In this document: positions 33,606 through 43,651 of the stretch, piece after piece
Numbering within the stretch: position 1 is the stretch's first letter
Layout of the letters: each line of letters starts with the position of its first letter
Source of the DNA: Variovorax sp.
Lineage (GTDB): Bacteria > Pseudomonadota > Gammaproteobacteria > Burkholderiales > Burkholderiaceae_C
Assembly (NCBI GenBank): GCA_017744935.1
Contig: JAGIAI010000002.1
Coordinates: 124,001 to 188,000 of the forward strand
Length of the DNA: 64,000 nucleotides
Direction of reading: 5' to 3'
The notes under the pieces: model-generated
What the model was told of the DNA's origin: nothing
Databases searched by the model: none
The model's input: only the letters and a program-made list of their open reading frames with translations
Program-made: the position numbers and the translations under genes

Positions 33606-33633
33606 AAAAAAAGCGGCCCGTCGGCCGCTTTTT
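33606..33633. terminator. Bidirectional intrinsic terminator
   Basis: Stem GCGGCC / GGCCGC (33613-33618 and 33623-33628) with a 4-nt loop, preceded by A7 and followed by T5. It separates the convergent dioxygenase and parvulin genes and works on both strands. Confidence 0.9.
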
Positions 33634-33651
33634 CGTTGCCGGAGTTCCGGC

Positions 33652-34437
33652 TTATTCGACCTTCGCCTTCGCGCGCAGGTCTTCCTGGTACTTCTGCAGA
33701 CGCTGCTGTTGCAGTTGCTGCACGATCTGCGGCTTCACTTCCTCGAACTTCGGCAGTTGCGCCTGGCGGATGTCGTCGACGCGGATGATGTGATAGCCGA
33801 ACTGCGACTTGACCGGGGTCTGCGTCATCTCGCCCTTGTTGAGCTTGACCATCGCTTCCGAGAACTCGGGCACGAAGCTCGACGGCGACGCCCAGTCGAG
33901 ATCGCCACCGTTGGCGCCCGAACCCGGGTCCTTGCTCTGCTTCTTGGCGATGTCTTCGAACTTGGCGCCCTTCTTCAGGTCGGCAATGATCTTCTTGGCC
34001 TGGTCTTCGGTCTCGACGAGGATGTGACGGGCCTTGAATTCCTTGCCACTGTTGGCTGCGACGAACTTGTCGTACTCGGCCTTGGCGTCGGCGTCCGACA
34101 CGGGGTTGGTCTTGCGATAGTTCTCGAACAGCTGGCGGATCAGAATCGCCTGGCGGGCGAGTTCGAGCTGGTTCTTGTAGTCGTCCGTGGCGTCCAGACC
34201 TTGCTTCTGCGCTTCCTGCATGAACACTTCACGGGCGATGACTTCCTCGCGCAGCTGGTCTTGCATCTCGGGCGTGACGGGGCGGCCAGCGGCAGCGAGC
34301 TGCTGGGCCAGCACGTCCATGCGCGCCTTCGGCACCGGCTTGCCGTTGACGATGGCAGCGTTCTGCGCAAAGGCGGCAACGGGAACCGCGCCGACGAGTA
34401 CGGCGGCTGCGAGAGCGTGCAGGATATGTTTCTTCAT
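33652..34437 (-). CDS. Periplasmic parvulin-type peptidyl-prolyl isomerase (PrsA/SurA-like)
   Basis: A 261-residue exported chaperone/PPIase. The signal peptide ends AAFA before QNAA. A helical SurA-N-like region (about 35-125) is followed by one parvulin domain (about 133-222) with the motifs FKARHILVETEDQAKKII, DPGSGANGGDLDWA and FGYHIIRVDD, and a charged, Gln-rich C-terminal helix (about 235-261). Family members catalyse prolyl isomerisation and assist folding of outer-membrane or secreted proteins. It ends the minus-strand run that includes bolA and yciB, 120 nt downstream of bolA. Confidence 0.92.
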   Translation of the reverse strand: MKKHILHALAAAVLVGAVPVAAFAQNAAIVNGKPVPKARMDVLAQQLAAAGRPVTPEMQDQLREEVIAREVFMQEAQKQGLDATDDYKNQLELARQAILIRQLFENYRKTNPVSDADAKAEYDKFVAANSGKEFKARHILVETEDQAKKIIADLKKGAKFEDIAKKQSKDPGSGANGGDLDWASPSSFVPEFSEAMVKLNKGEMTQTPVKSQFGYHIIRVDDIRQAQLPKFEEVKPQIVQQLQQQRLQKYQEDLRAKAKVE

Positions 34438-34557
34438 GTTGGGAGCCTCGGTCGTGGAGGTAGACGCGCCTTGGGCGCAGGTGAAAAAAGCGCTGGATGA
34501 AAAGGGAGGGGAGTTTTTCGCCGCAAGGACTACGGCCGGGGTGCGATCAAAAGCGGC

Positions 34558-34821
34558 TTAAAACGTTTCGATGGCAATCGCGTGAAGACCCTGTGCGATG
34601 AAAAGCTGCAGCGCATCATACACAAGCCGATGACGCGCCACGCGGGACTTCCCGGCGAACTGCGGCGAGGCGATGCGCACCCGGAAATGCGTGCCGTAGC
34701 CCTCGGCATTGGCGCCCGAATGCCCGGCGTGCGAAGCGCTTTCGTCGATGACTTCGAGCATCGATGGATCGAGCGCTTCACGCAGCCGCGCTTCGAGATC
34801 TCGCGAGGTGGGGGGTGTCAT
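34558..34821 (-). CDS. bolA: BolA family protein
   Basis: An 87-residue BolA. Start ATG at 34821 ([17 protein letters not shown]) overlaps the yciB stop by 4 nt. The conserved [21 protein letters not shown] and MLEVIDES segments and the [12 protein letters not shown] end match BolA. BolA proteins partner with monothiol glutaredoxins in iron-sulfur metabolism and can bind DNA. Which branch (BolA or IbaG) applies is not certain. Confidence 0.88.
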   Translation of the reverse strand: MTPPTSRDLEARLREALDPSMLEVIDESASHAGHSGANAEGYGTHFRVRIASPQFAGKSRVARHRLVYDALQLFIAQGLHAIAIETF

Positions 34822-35357
34822 GCAGCCGGCTCGTCGGACTTGAGATACGGGGAGATGTACAGCCCCTGAGCGACCAGGAAGACAATCGGGAACACGTACC
34901 CCCAGAGCTTGAAGTTGACCCATGCCTCGGTGCTGAAGTACGCCGCCACGTAGCCGTTGAGCGCCGCCATGAACACGCAGTAGGCGACCCACGCCACGTT
35001 GAGCCGACCCCAGATGTGTGCCGGCAGGTCAAGCTGGGTCCCGAGCAGCATCTTCAGGAAGTTCTTCTTGAAGACCCATAGCGCGACTGCAAGCGCAACT
35101 GCCATCGCGCCGTAAAGCACCGTCGGCTTCCACTTGATGAAGCGATCGTCGTGCAGGACGAGCGTCAGCGATCCGAACAGCAGGATCAGCACCAGCGTGG
35201 CCTTCTGCATGGGCAGCAACTGGCGCTCGCGGAGCCAGATGATCGTCATCTGCACGACGGTGCCGGCCATGAGCACGGCAGTCGCGGTGTAGATGTCGAA
35301 AAGCTTGAACGCCCCGAAGAAGAGCAGGATCGGGAAGAAGTCGAGGATCAGCTTCAT
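34818..35357 (-). CDS. yciB: YciB/IspZ inner-membrane septation protein
   Basis: A 179-residue polytopic protein, the same length as E. coli YciB. Five or so hydrophobic helices are seen; the start [18 protein letters not shown], the [10 protein letters not shown] segment and [20 protein letters not shown] are family signatures. It is linked to envelope synthesis and cell division in E. coli. It overlaps bolA (4 nt) and follows msrB by 9 nt. Confidence 0.93.
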   Translation of the reverse strand: MKLILDFFPILLFFGAFKLFDIYTATAVLMAGTVVQMTIIWLRERQLLPMQKATLVLILLFGSLTLVLHDDRFIKWKPTVLYGAMAVALAVALWVFKKNFLKMLLGTQLDLPAHIWGRLNVAWVAYCVFMAALNGYVAAYFSTEAWVNFKLWGYVFPIVFLVAQGLYISPYLKSDEPAA

Positions 35358-35366
35358 GGTGTCCGT

Positions 35367-35780
35367 TCAGTCACGCTTCTGGAAATCCAGCGCGGCCGAA
35401 TTCATGCAGTAGCGCAGGCCGGTCTCGGTCGGGCCGTCCGGAAAGACGTGTCCGAGATGGGCGTCGCAGTTGGCGCATCGGTTCTCGGTGCGCACCATGC
35501 CGTGCGAACGGTCGACCACATTGCGGATCGCGCCGGGCACGGCCTCTTTCGAGAAGCTGGGCCACCCGCAGCCGGCGTCGAACTTGGTAGACGATTCGAA
35601 CAGCTTCGCGCCGCAGCAGATGCAGTGGTAGGTGCCGTCGTCCCAGTGCGTTTCATATTTGCCGGTAAAGGGGCGTTCGGTCGCGGCATGGCGCGTGACC
35701 TCGAACGCAGCGCGCTCGGCACCTTTCTCGGCGAGGATGGTTTGCCATTCGGCATCGGTCTTCTGGGTGGGTGCAGTCAT
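35367..35780 (-). CDS. msrB: MsrB, peptide-methionine (R)-S-oxide reductase
   Basis: Reduces methionine-R-sulfoxide in proteins. 137 residues. Structural zinc Cys pairs are C53/C56 and C102/C105; the catalytic Cys is C125 in [13 protein letters not shown]71 ([10 protein letters not shown]) is in place for a resolving role. No signal peptide, so cytosolic. Its ATG overlaps the selO stop by 4 nt, giving a tightly coupled selO-msrB pair. Confidence 0.95.
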   Translation of the reverse strand: MTAPTQKTDAEWQTILAEKGAERAAFEVTRHAATERPFTGKYETHWDDGTYHCICCGAKLFESSTKFDAGCGWPSFSKEAVPGAIRNVVDRSHGMVRTENRCANCDAHLGHVFPDGPTETGLRYCMNSAALDFQKRD

Positions 35781-37282
35781 GATGAACAGCTGATTTCGAT
35801 CGTTGAAGCCCAGTCGGGCGGGAATCCGGCAAAGTCGTCGTGGCCGGCGTGCTCTTCAAATGGGGATTCAAGCAGCGCGAGCAAGGTGGCGACGCCGGAA
35901 TGGTCCTTGCGCTGCGACGCTTCGATGGCTTGCTGGCCCAGATGGTTCCGGAGCACGAATTTCGGATTGCTGGCGAGCATCAGGTCGGCGGCTTTCGCCG
36001 ACGGAATCTTGGCATGGCGTTCGGTAAGGGATTGCAACCATGTGTCGAACCCGTCGCGGTCGATGAAGAGGTCGCGCACGGTGTCCGGATTGTCGCCGGC
36101 CATGTAGCGGGACAGGCGCCGCCAGAAGATCGTGTAGTCGACCTGTTCCTGTGCCAGCAGCTTGAGCAGTTGCTCGATCAGGCCACGGTCAGACTCGGCA
36201 CGGTCCGTGAGCCCGAGTTTTGCCCGCATGCGCGCCTCGTATTGCTCCGGGAAGACGGTCTTGTACGACTCCAGCGCGGCGACCGCGATTTCCTGGTCGC
36301 CTATCAGCGGCAGCAGCGCCTGCGCGAGGCAGAAGAGATTCCAATACGCCACGTTCGGCTGCTGGTTGTACGCATAGCGGCCGGAGGTGTCGCTGTGATT
36401 GCAGATATGCCGCGGGTCGAAGCCATCGAGAAACTGGAAGGGCCCGTAGTCGATGGTGAGCCCGAGGATGCTCATGTTGTCGGTGTTCATCACGCCATGG
36501 CAGAAGCCGACGGCCTGCCACTGCGCGAGCAGCGCCGCTGTGCGCTCGCTCACCGCTTCGAGCAGCGCGGCGTAGATGTTGCCGTTGAAGCGAGCGGTGC
36601 TGCTGCAGGCGGGGTAGTAGCGGTCGATCACGTGGTCGGCCAGCGCGCGCAATTCCTCATCGCGCTCGCGGGCAGCGAAGTGCTCGAAATGGCCGAAGCG
36701 GATGAAGCTCGGCGCGACCCGGGTCACGACGGCCGCGGTCTCGATCTCCTCGCGCCGCACCGGGGCGTCCGAGCCGGTGACGCACAGCGCGCGGGTGGTG
36801 GGGATGCCCAGCGCGTGCATCGCCTCGCTGCACAGGAATTCGCGGATGCTGGAGCGCAAGACTGCCCGCCCGTCGCCCATGCGCGAATAGGGGGTCAGGC
36901 CGCTGCCCTTGAGCTGCACTTCCAGGCCGGATTCCGTTTCGCCCAGAAGAATGGCGCGGCCGTCGCCCAACTGGCCGGCCCACACGCCGAACTGGTGTCC
37001 GCTGTAGACAGTGGCGAGCGGCCGCGTTCCAGCGATGAGGGTGTTGCCGGTGAGCGCCTGCAATGCCGCATCGGTGCGCCACGTTGCAGGCAAGCCCAAG
37101 AGATGCGCCACTTTGTCGCTTTGGCCGACCCAGTAGGGCTCTCCGCTCAGGGGAGTGGGGCGCAGTTCGGTAAAGAAGCTCGGCCCCAGCGCCGAGAAAC
37201 CCTCGACCCATCGGAGGCCCAGATCGGCGACGCGTCCGGTATCGGCGTCTTCATGTTCGGCAAGGAGGCTCGTGGGCGTCAT
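35777..37282 (-). CDS. selO: SelO (YdiU) protein adenylyltransferase
   Basis: Pseudokinase that AMPylates Ser/Thr/Tyr residues; homologues modify redox proteins under oxidative stress. 501 residues from the ATG at 37282 ([14 protein letters not shown]); an in-frame leader to 37411 is non-homologous. The nucleotide-binding region includes [20 protein letters not shown], the catalytic loop [20 protein letters not shown] and the FDP segment. The last four residues are SCSS: the conserved C-terminal Cys that is selenocysteine in animal SelO. It overlaps msrB, a functional pairing in methionine-oxidation control. Confidence 0.95.
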   Translation of the reverse strand: MTPTSLLAEHEDADTGRVADLGLRWVEGFSALGPSFFTELRPTPLSGEPYWVGQSDKVAHLLGLPATWRTDAALQALTGNTLIAGTRPLATVYSGHQFGVWAGQLGDGRAILLGETESGLEVQLKGSGLTPYSRMGDGRAVLRSSIREFLCSEAMHALGIPTTRALCVTGSDAPVRREEIETAAVVTRVAPSFIRFGHFEHFAARERDEELRALADHVIDRYYPACSSTARFNGNIYAALLEAVSERTAALLAQWQAVGFCHGVMNTDNMSILGLTIDYGPFQFLDGFDPRHICNHSDTSGRYAYNQQPNVAYWNLFCLAQALLPLIGDQEIAVAALESYKTVFPEQYEARMRAKLGLTDRAESDRGLIEQLLKLLAQEQVDYTIFWRRLSRYMAGDNPDTVRDLFIDRDGFDTWLQSLTERHAKIPSAKAADLMLASNPKFVLRNHLGQQAIEASQRKDHSGVATLLALLESPFEEHAGHDDFAGFPPDWASTIEISCSS

Positions 37283-37321
37283 GGGGCGATTGTCCGGCAG
37301 AGCGCGAGACCCCTGGCCGCA

Positions 37322-37338
37322 GGGGGGCTCGGCCCCCC
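37322..37338. repeat. Strong GC hairpin between selO and the AraC gene
   Basis: GGGGGGC / GCCCCCC with a 3-nt centre in the 68-bp gap between the AraC stop and the selO start (both minus strand). There is no T tract. It could weakly terminate or stabilise the AraC transcript. Confidence 0.5.
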
Positions 37339-37350
37339 CAAGCCGTGGGC

Positions 37351-38466
37351 TCAGTTGACGGTCGGCACGGACCGCAGCGCCGGCGCATTGGCGGCGTCGC
37401 CTTCGCGCCACAGCCGCGAACGGTATTGCGCCGGCGGCAGCCCGAACCAGCGCTTGCAGGCGCGGAAGAAGTTGCTGCTGTCGACGAATCCGAGCAGTTC
37501 GGCCACATCAGTCAGTGTGTGCCGTTCCTGCGCAAGGTATTGCTGCGCGAGCTCCCGTCGCGTGCGATCGAGCAGGGACTGGTAGGACACCGCTTCTTCC
37601 TGCAGCCGGCGCTGCAGTGTGCGCTCGGCCAGGCCCAGGCCCGCGGCGACGTCCTGCCGGCGGGGCTCGCCATGCGGCAGGCGACGCGCAATCTCGGCGC
37701 ACACCTGCGCGCTGGCGGTGGTCTGACCCAACTGGTCGAGTTGGTCTTCGAGGAGCTGCAACTGCATCTCCGCGAGCGCGGGGTGATGCGTGGGGAGCGG
37801 AAGTGCAAGGTCTTCGCTGGCGATCAGCATGCGGTTGGCGCGTGCATTGAAACGCACCGGGCAGCCGAACGCGTCCCGATGCGGGCGTTCGTCGGCGGGC
37901 GCGGGGAATGCGAGTTCCACGGCCAGGGGCTGCAGCTCGCGGCGGGTCAGCCAGCTGCTTTGCATGAGGGTCGTGAGCAGTGCGTGTTCCACGCGCTGGC
38001 GCGGAATCGGCAGCCGTCCACCGATGTGCTCGATGGCCACCCAGGCGCCGCGCGCTTCGCCTTGCACCGCAAAGACCGTGGCGTCGGAGATGACCGGCAT
38101 GTACCGGGTGACCAGCCCGTACGCCGTGCCAAGGTCGGCGCAGCAGGCCATCGCATGGCCCACCGTACCGAGCTTGCTGTGGCTGGCGGCAAGTTCGCGG
38201 CTCAGCCCCAGCGTCGGCTTGCCCTGCGCGATCGCCAATTGCCACAGCGTGGTGATCTCGTCGACCGGAATGCGAGCGTTCTGCTGATGCAGCGAATCGG
38301 GGTCGAAGTGGGCGCCGCGCATGAGCCAGGGCACATCGAGCCCTTCGTCCTCGAACACCGACAGCACCCCTTCGAGCCATGTCGCCGCGCTGGTGCGCAG
38401 CTCAGGCTGCGGCATGCAGCCTGGGCGGCGTCGCGGTCGGTGGGGCTGGGCGGCTTCAAAAGTCAT
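37351..38466 (-). CDS. AraC-family transcriptional regulator
   Basis: A 371-residue regulator from the ATG at 38466, with an alternative ATG at 38415. An N-terminal arabinose-binding-like domain of the OruR/ArgR type (about 40-230: [19 protein letters not shown]) is followed by a C-terminal pair of helix-turn-helix motifs (about 275-350: [20 protein letters not shown], then [20 protein letters not shown] and PPAQYRS). Such regulators often control amino-acid or fatty-acid catabolism. It is divergent from the esterase gene at 38603 and may regulate it. Confidence 0.87.
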   Translation of the reverse strand: MTFEAAQPHRPRRRPGCMPQPELRTSAATWLEGVLSVFEDEGLDVPWLMRGAHFDPDSLHQQNARIPVDEITTLWQLAIAQGKPTLGLSRELAASHSKLGTVGHAMACCADLGTAYGLVTRYMPVISDATVFAVQGEARGAWVAIEHIGGRLPIPRQRVEHALLTTLMQSSWLTRRELQPLAVELAFPAPADERPHRDAFGCPVRFNARANRMLIASEDLALPLPTHHPALAEMQLQLLEDQLDQLGQTTASAQVCAEIARRLPHGEPRRQDVAAGLGLAERTLQRRLQEEAVSYQSLLDRTRRELAQQYLAQERHTLTDVAELLGFVDSSNFFRACKRWFGLPPAQYRSRLWREGDAANAPALRSVPTVN

Positions 38467-38602
38467 TGATTTGGCTCGCTTGCGATAGCGATGAAAACGG
38501 CGGGCGAATCCAGAATTTTCCAGGCCGCCGAGTGGGGCGACCAGTATCGGCGCCGAGCGCCGGTGCAGGCATTCCGAATAACCCGGTATGGAGACATGAC
38601 AG

Positions 38603-40408
38603 ATGCAAAAGGTGGAAACGGCGCAAAGCCAAGGGGCACTGTGGTGGAGCCCGACGAAGTTCATCGCCAGAATGCTCGCTGCCGCGACAGCCTGCGCCGC
38701 GCTCTCGGCTTGCGGCGGGGGAGGGTCATCGGGGTGGTTTCCCAGTGCGCCCTCGCAGGCGACCCCGCCACCTGCTTCTTCTTCCCCGCCAGTCGTCGCG
38801 CAGGAGAACCCCATGATTCGCCAGACCAAGGCCGGAAAGATCGAGGGCGTGGATGACAGCGCCGGCTCGGGCACCTATTCGTGGAAGGGCGTGCCGTTTG
38901 CGCAGCCGCCGGTCGGAAACCTGCGGTGGGCACCACCGGTCGATCCGGTCGCCTGGGATGGCGTGCGCTCTGCAGCGCAGTTCGGCCATGGCTGCGCGCA
39001 GGGCGGACGCTACTTCAGCCCCGCGCCCAACGACGCTCCCTATGGGCTGGCCGTGCGGGAAGGCTTCGGCAAGCCGGTGGGCAATGAGGACTGCCTGACG
39101 CTCAACATCTGGCGACCTGCCGGCAAGGATGCCAGCCTGCCGGTGATCGCCTTCATCTACGGCGGAAGCAACATCTCCGGCTACTCGGCCGACCCGAGCT
39201 ACGACGGCGCCCAATTGGCCAAGCGGGCCAACGCGGTGGTCGTGACCGTCAACTACCGCGTCGGCTTTCTGGGCTGGTTCGACCTGCCGCAGCTCAAGAC
39301 CGGTGACCCGAAAAACGACTCGGGCAACTTTGCGCTGCTCGACCAGATCCAGGCGTTGAAGTTCATCCGCGACAACATCGACGCTTTCGGCGGCGATCCG
39401 GGCAGCGTGACGGTGATGGGGCAGTCGGCAGGCGCGGTCAACACCTGGGCGCTGGTGACTTCACCCGCGTCGACCGGCCTGCTGCACAAGGCTGTCGCGC
39501 TGAGCGGCGGCATCGCCTTCTCGCCGCGCGCCACCGCGCAGAACTATGCGAAGGGGCTGGTCAACGCGATCGTCATCGCGGACGGCAAGGCCACCGACAC
39601 CACCTCGGCGAACGCCTGGCTGTCGACGCAGACCAACGAGCAGGTGGCGGCCTATCTGCGCGGCCTGCCGGCAGACAAGCTCCTGACGATCATGCTGGCG
39701 AACCCCCAACTGGGTAACGCGCCGGCGCCGATCGAGGACGGCAACATCCTGCCGGTGAACTCGCGTTCCGTCGTGGCCGGCGGCACCTTCAACAAGGTGC
39801 CCATGATCGTCGGCAACACCAAGGATGAAGGAACGCTGTTCGCCGGGCTGTTCGGCCTCTACATGGCCAACGGCATCTCGGGCTTCAGGCTGAGCGACTA
39901 CGACCGTTTCGGCCTGCAATACAACTTCAACCCCGACGCGCCCACGAGCCTGACCGAGGCCGACCTCATCAGTTCCGCCTACCTCCCGGTCGACACCCCG
40001 ACGACGGGATGGAAGGCCGTGTCGGACCTGGTCACGAACTCGATCTTCATCAACGGCCTGTCGACCCAGATCGACTCGGTCGCCGCGCAGTTGCCGACGA
40101 AGACCTGGTACTACCGCTTCGACTGGAACGAGGAACCGGCGCCTTTCAACACCGTCTACGGCGCCACGCACGGGCTGGACACCGTGTTCTTCTTCCACAA
40201 CTTCGGCACCAACGTGCTTTCGTTCGCGTACGGCACGGCGAACAAGCCGGGCCGCGAGGCGCTGTCGGACGCGATGATCGGCAGCCTGGCCGCCTTCGCC
40301 CGCACCGGCGACCCCAATCACCCCGGACTGGGCGTGACCTGGCCCAACTGGCCGCGTCAGATCGTCTTCGATGCCAGCGGGACGCAGTTGCAGAACACGG
40401 CGCCCTGA
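38603..40408 (+). CDS. Lipoprotein type-B carboxylesterase
   Basis: A 601-residue carboxylesterase/lipase. The N-terminus carries a lipobox (ALSAC, then GGGG) after a hydrophobic stretch and a Pro/Ser linker, so it is probably membrane-anchored. The catalytic Ser is in VMGQSAG, the acidic residue in NTKDEG and the His in ATHGLDTVFFF. The oxyanion-hole motif reads IYGGSN where most family members have His-Gly-Gly, a His-to-Tyr change. It is divergent from the AraC gene across 136 bp and upstream of the acyl-CoA ligase, so it may release the acid that the ligase activates (inference). Confidence 0.88.
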   Translation: MQKVETAQSQGALWWSPTKFIARMLAAATACAALSACGGGGSSGWFPSAPSQATPPPASSSPPVVAQENPMIRQTKAGKIEGVDDSAGSGTYSWKGVPFAQPPVGNLRWAPPVDPVAWDGVRSAAQFGHGCAQGGRYFSPAPNDAPYGLAVREGFGKPVGNEDCLTLNIWRPAGKDASLPVIAFIYGGSNISGYSADPSYDGAQLAKRANAVVVTVNYRVGFLGWFDLPQLKTGDPKNDSGNFALLDQIQALKFIRDNIDAFGGDPGSVTVMGQSAGAVNTWALVTSPASTGLLHKAVALSGGIAFSPRATAQNYAKGLVNAIVIADGKATDTTSANAWLSTQTNEQVAAYLRGLPADKLLTIMLANPQLGNAPAPIEDGNILPVNSRSVVAGGTFNKVPMIVGNTKDEGTLFAGLFGLYMANGISGFRLSDYDRFGLQYNFNPDAPTSLTEADLISSAYLPVDTPTTGWKAVSDLVTNSIFINGLSTQIDSVAAQLPTKTWYYRFDWNEEPAPFNTVYGATHGLDTVFFFHNFGTNVLSFAYGTANKPGREALSDAMIGSLAAFARTGDPNHPGLGVTWPNWPRQIVFDASGTQLQNTAP

Positions 40409-40523
40409 CCATCGGAGCGGCGCTCACAGACTGCGGGTTTCTGTCATTGTGTGCGGCGTCCCGGTGGGCCAACCTCGGGCCCGAATACCAAAGACCAAAG
40501 CCCGTTTGAAAAGGAGCCATTAG

Positions 40524-42167
40524 ATGCTGGGTTTGATGCAGGACCAACCGTTGCTGATCTCGTCGCTGATCGAGTTCGCCGAGCGCCACCACGGCGACGC
40601 CGAAATCGTCTCGCGCAGGGTGGAAGGCGACATCCACCGCACCACGTGGCGCCAGATCGCCGCGCGTTCGCGGCAGGTGGCCAATGCGCTTGACGACGAA
40701 CAGCTTCTGTTCAGCGATCGTGTTGCGACGTTGGCCTGGAACGGCTATCGCCACCTGGAGCTGTACTACGGCGTGAGCGGCTCCGGCCGCGTCCTGCACA
40801 CCATCAACCCGCGGCTGCACCCGGACCAGATCGCGTGGATCGCGAACCATGCCGAAGACCAGATCCTCTGCTTCGACATGACCTTCCTGCCGCTGGTGCA
40901 GGCAGTGCATGCCAGGTGCCCCACGGTGAAGAAGTGGATCGCGCTGTGCGACACCGACAAGCTGCCGGCCGACAGCGGCATCCCCAATCTGGTGAGCTAC
41001 GAAGCCTGGATGGGCCAGCGCTCCACCGACTATGCCTGGCCGAGCTTCGACGAGAACTCGGCGTCAAGCATGTGCTACACGAGCGGCACCACGGGCAACC
41101 CGAAGGCGGCGCTGTACAGCCATCGCTCGACCTTGCTGCATGCTTATGCGGCCGCCTTGCCTGACGTGATGACGCTGTCCGCGCGTGATTCGGTGCTGCC
41201 GGTGGTGCCGATGTTCCATGTCAACGCCTGGGGCATTCCATACTCGGCCGCGCTGGTCGGCGCCAAGGTCGTGTTCCCGGGCCCGGCGCTCGACGGCAAG
41301 TCGGTCTATGAACTGATCGAAGCCGAGAAAGTCAGCTTCGCCGCTGGCGTGCCGACCGTGTGGCAGATGCTGCTGGGCCACCTGCAGGCCAACGGACTGC
41401 GCTTCTCGACGCTCAAGCGCACCGTGATTGGCGGCTCCGCCTGCCCGCCGGCCATGATCAACGCCTTCCAGCAACAGTACGGTGTCGAGGTGCTGCACGC
41501 ATGGGGCATGACAGAGATGTCGCCGCTCGGCACCCTGTGCACGCTGAAGAACAAGCACCTCGAGATGTCGCCCGAAGAGCAGACCGCGATCCGCATGAAG
41601 CAGGGTCGCGCGATCTTCGGGGTGGACATGAAGATCGTCGATGCCGACGGCAAGGACCTGCCATGGGACGGCAAGGCCTACGGCGACCTGCTGGTCAAGG
41701 GGCCGTGGGTCGTCAAGGAATACTTCAAGGGCGAGGGCGGCAATCCGCTGGTCAATGACGAAAACGGACGGGGCTGGTTCCCAACCGGAGACGTCGCGAC
41801 CATCGACGCCGACGGTTTCCTGCAGATCACCGATCGCAGCAAGGACGTCATCAAGTCCGGTGGCGAATGGATCAGCTCCATCGACATCGAGAACATCGCC
41901 GTCGCCCATCCGGCGGTCGCAATGGCAGCGTGCATCGGCGTGTTCCATCCCAAGTGGGACGAGCGGCCGATCGTGGTGGTCGTGAAGAAACCCGGTGGCG
42001 AAGTCACGCGCGACGAACTGCTCGCCTTCTACCAGGGCAAGACGGCCAAATGGCAGATCCCGGACGACGTGGTCTTCGTCGACGCCATCCCCCTCGGCGC
42101 GACCGGAAAAATACTCAAGACCCGGCTGCGAGACCTGCTGCGCGACTACAAACTTCCCGGCGTTTGA
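40524..42167 (+). CDS. Acyl-CoA synthetase (fatty-acid/3-methylthiopropionate-type AMP-binding ligase)
   Basis: Activates a carboxylic acid to its CoA ester with ATP. 547 residues. The P-loop-like motif is [16 protein letters not shown] (about 185), with [12 protein letters not shown] (about 415) and the C-terminal catalytic Lys in [13 protein letters not shown] (about 530). The subfamily resembles the long- and medium-chain and DmdB-type ligases common in Burkholderiales. AAGGAG precedes the ATG. It lies 164 bp upstream of livK, so it sits next to, but may not be co-transcribed with, the transporter. The exact acid is unknown. Confidence 0.88.
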   Translation: MLGLMQDQPLLISSLIEFAERHHGDAEIVSRRVEGDIHRTTWRQIAARSRQVANALDDEQLLFSDRVATLAWNGYRHLELYYGVSGSGRVLHTINPRLHPDQIAWIANHAEDQILCFDMTFLPLVQAVHARCPTVKKWIALCDTDKLPADSGIPNLVSYEAWMGQRSTDYAWPSFDENSASSMCYTSGTTGNPKAALYSHRSTLLHAYAAALPDVMTLSARDSVLPVVPMFHVNAWGIPYSAALVGAKVVFPGPALDGKSVYELIEAEKVSFAAGVPTVWQMLLGHLQANGLRFSTLKRTVIGGSACPPAMINAFQQQYGVEVLHAWGMTEMSPLGTLCTLKNKHLEMSPEEQTAIRMKQGRAIFGVDMKIVDADGKDLPWDGKAYGDLLVKGPWVVKEYFKGEGGNPLVNDENGRGWFPTGDVATIDADGFLQITDRSKDVIKSGGEWISSIDIENIAVAHPAVAMAACIGVFHPKWDERPIVVVVKKPGGEVTRDELLAFYQGKTAKWQIPDDVVFVDAIPLGATGKILKTRLRDLLRDYKLPGV

Positions 42168-42261
42168 GCCGGATTTCTACCGCCGGGTAGCACCAACTGG
42201 AGGCGCTCTGTCGCCTGGGTGATAGAAACCGGCCCGGCGGCAATTTCCTTACGGGCATTCC

Positions 42262-42291
42262 CTGACGGGCGAGGTTCCAAACACTTGTAAT
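42262..42291 (+). promoter_or_regulatory. Candidate livK promoter
   Basis: CTGACG (42262-42267) and TGTAAT (42286-42291) spaced 18 bp, 40 nt upstream of the livK ATG. Only a fair match to sigma-70. Confidence 0.35.
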
Positions 42292-42331
42292 CTCGTCCCG
42301 CATTTCGACAGCTGACCAGGAGACACACGCA

Positions 42332-43570
42332 ATGAAGTTCGCTCTGAAATTCGCAACCGCGGCCGTGCTTGCGGCTTGCGCCACCGGTGCCCTCGCACAG
42401 AAGGGAGAAACGGTGAAAGTCGCCTGGCTCGACCCGCTTTCGGGTCTGATGGCCGCGGTCGGCACCAACCAGTTGAAGACCTATCAGTTCCTGACTGAGG
42501 AGTTCAACAAGAAGAACGCCGCCGGCGTCAAGTTCGAGATCATCGGCATCGACAACAAGCTGAGCCCGCAGGAAACCACCAGCGCACTGCGCTCGGCGAT
42601 GGACCAGGGTGCACGCTACGTGCTGCAGGGCAACGGCTCGGGCGCGGCGCTGGCGATCATCGACGCGCTGGAGAAGAACAACGCCCGCAACCCGGGCAAG
42701 GAAGCGCTCTACATCAACTACGCGGCGGTCGACCCTGACCTGACCAACAGCAAGTGCAGCTACTGGCACTTCCGCCTCGATGCCGACACGTCCATGAAGA
42801 TGGAAGCAATGACCACCTTCATGAAGGACCAGCCGGACATCAAGAAGGTCTACCTGCTCAACCAGAACTACTCGCACGGTGTGCAGGTCGCCAAGTACGC
42901 GAAGGAAAACCTCGCGCGCAAGCGTCCTGACATCCAGATCGTCGGGGAAGACCTCCACCCGCTGGCACAGGTGCGCGACTTCGCGCCGTACGTGGCCAAG
43001 ATCAAGGCATCGGGCGCGGACACCGTCATCACCGGCAACTGGGGTTCCGACTTGGCGCTGCTGATCAAGGCGGCCAACGACGCCGGCATGAACAACGTCA
43101 AGTTCTTCACCTACTACGGCAGCGTGAGCGGCACGCCGACCGCCATGGGTGCTGCCTCGGCAGGCAAGGTGTATCAGGTTGCGTACGGCCACTCCAACAT
43201 GGGCGGCGAGATCGAGCGCCTGAGCAACGAGTTCAACAAGAAGTTCAAGGAAGACCTCTACACGCAGTCGGCCTATACCGCACTGACGATGCTGAGCGAC
43301 GCCTTCGCCAAGGCCAAGTCCACCGATCCGGTCAAGGTCGCGCCGGTGCTCGAAGGCATGCGCTTCAAGAGCTTCAACGGTGACGTCGAGATGCGCAAGA
43401 CCGACCACCAGCTTCAGCAGGGCCTCTACATCGCGAAGTGGGAAAAGGCCGGCGGCAAGTACCCGATCGACCAGGAAGGCACCGGCTACACCTTCGTTCC
43501 GGTGAAGTACTACGAGCCGTATGTCGCAAGCACGCCGACGACGTGCGAGATGAAGCGTCCGAGCTCCTGA
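42332..43570 (+). CDS. livK: Branched-chain-type ABC transporter substrate-binding protein
   Basis: LivK/AmiC-like periplasmic binding protein, 412 residues. The signal peptide ends ALA before QKGETVKV. KVAWLDPLSGLMAAVG, a long GNGSGAALAIIDALEKNNA segment and DTVITGNWGSDLALLIKAA are seen. Strong AGGAG. The subfamily is divergent from E. coli LivK and its ligand is not certain: branched-chain amino acids, amides or carboxylic acids are all possible. A terminator-like hairpin separates it from livH. Confidence 0.9.
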   Translation: MKFALKFATAAVLAACATGALAQKGETVKVAWLDPLSGLMAAVGTNQLKTYQFLTEEFNKKNAAGVKFEIIGIDNKLSPQETTSALRSAMDQGARYVLQGNGSGAALAIIDALEKNNARNPGKEALYINYAAVDPDLTNSKCSYWHFRLDADTSMKMEAMTTFMKDQPDIKKVYLLNQNYSHGVQVAKYAKENLARKRPDIQIVGEDLHPLAQVRDFAPYVAKIKASGADTVITGNWGSDLALLIKAANDAGMNNVKFFTYYGSVSGTPTAMGAASAGKVYQVAYGHSNMGGEIERLSNEFNKKFKEDLYTQSAYTALTMLSDAFAKAKSTDPVKVAPVLEGMRFKSFNGDVEMRKTDHQLQQGLYIAKWEKAGGKYPIDQEGTGYTFVPVKYYEPYVASTPTTCEMKRPSS

Positions 43571-43596
43571 TACCACTTCAGGCAGCTTGACCGGTC

Positions 43597-43632
43597 GAGG
43601 CCCGACTTCAACACTCGGGCCTCTTTCTTTTT
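43597..43632 (+). terminator. Attenuator/terminator between livK and livH
   Basis: A perfect 9-bp stem GAGGCCCGA / TCGGGCCTC (43597-43605 and 43615-43623) with a 9-nt loop, followed by TTTCTTTTT. It lies inside the operon, 26 nt after livK and 20 nt before livH. Partial termination here would make the binding protein more abundant than the membrane parts. Confidence 0.85.
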
Positions 43633-43651
43633 CAACGTGACCTAACGATCG

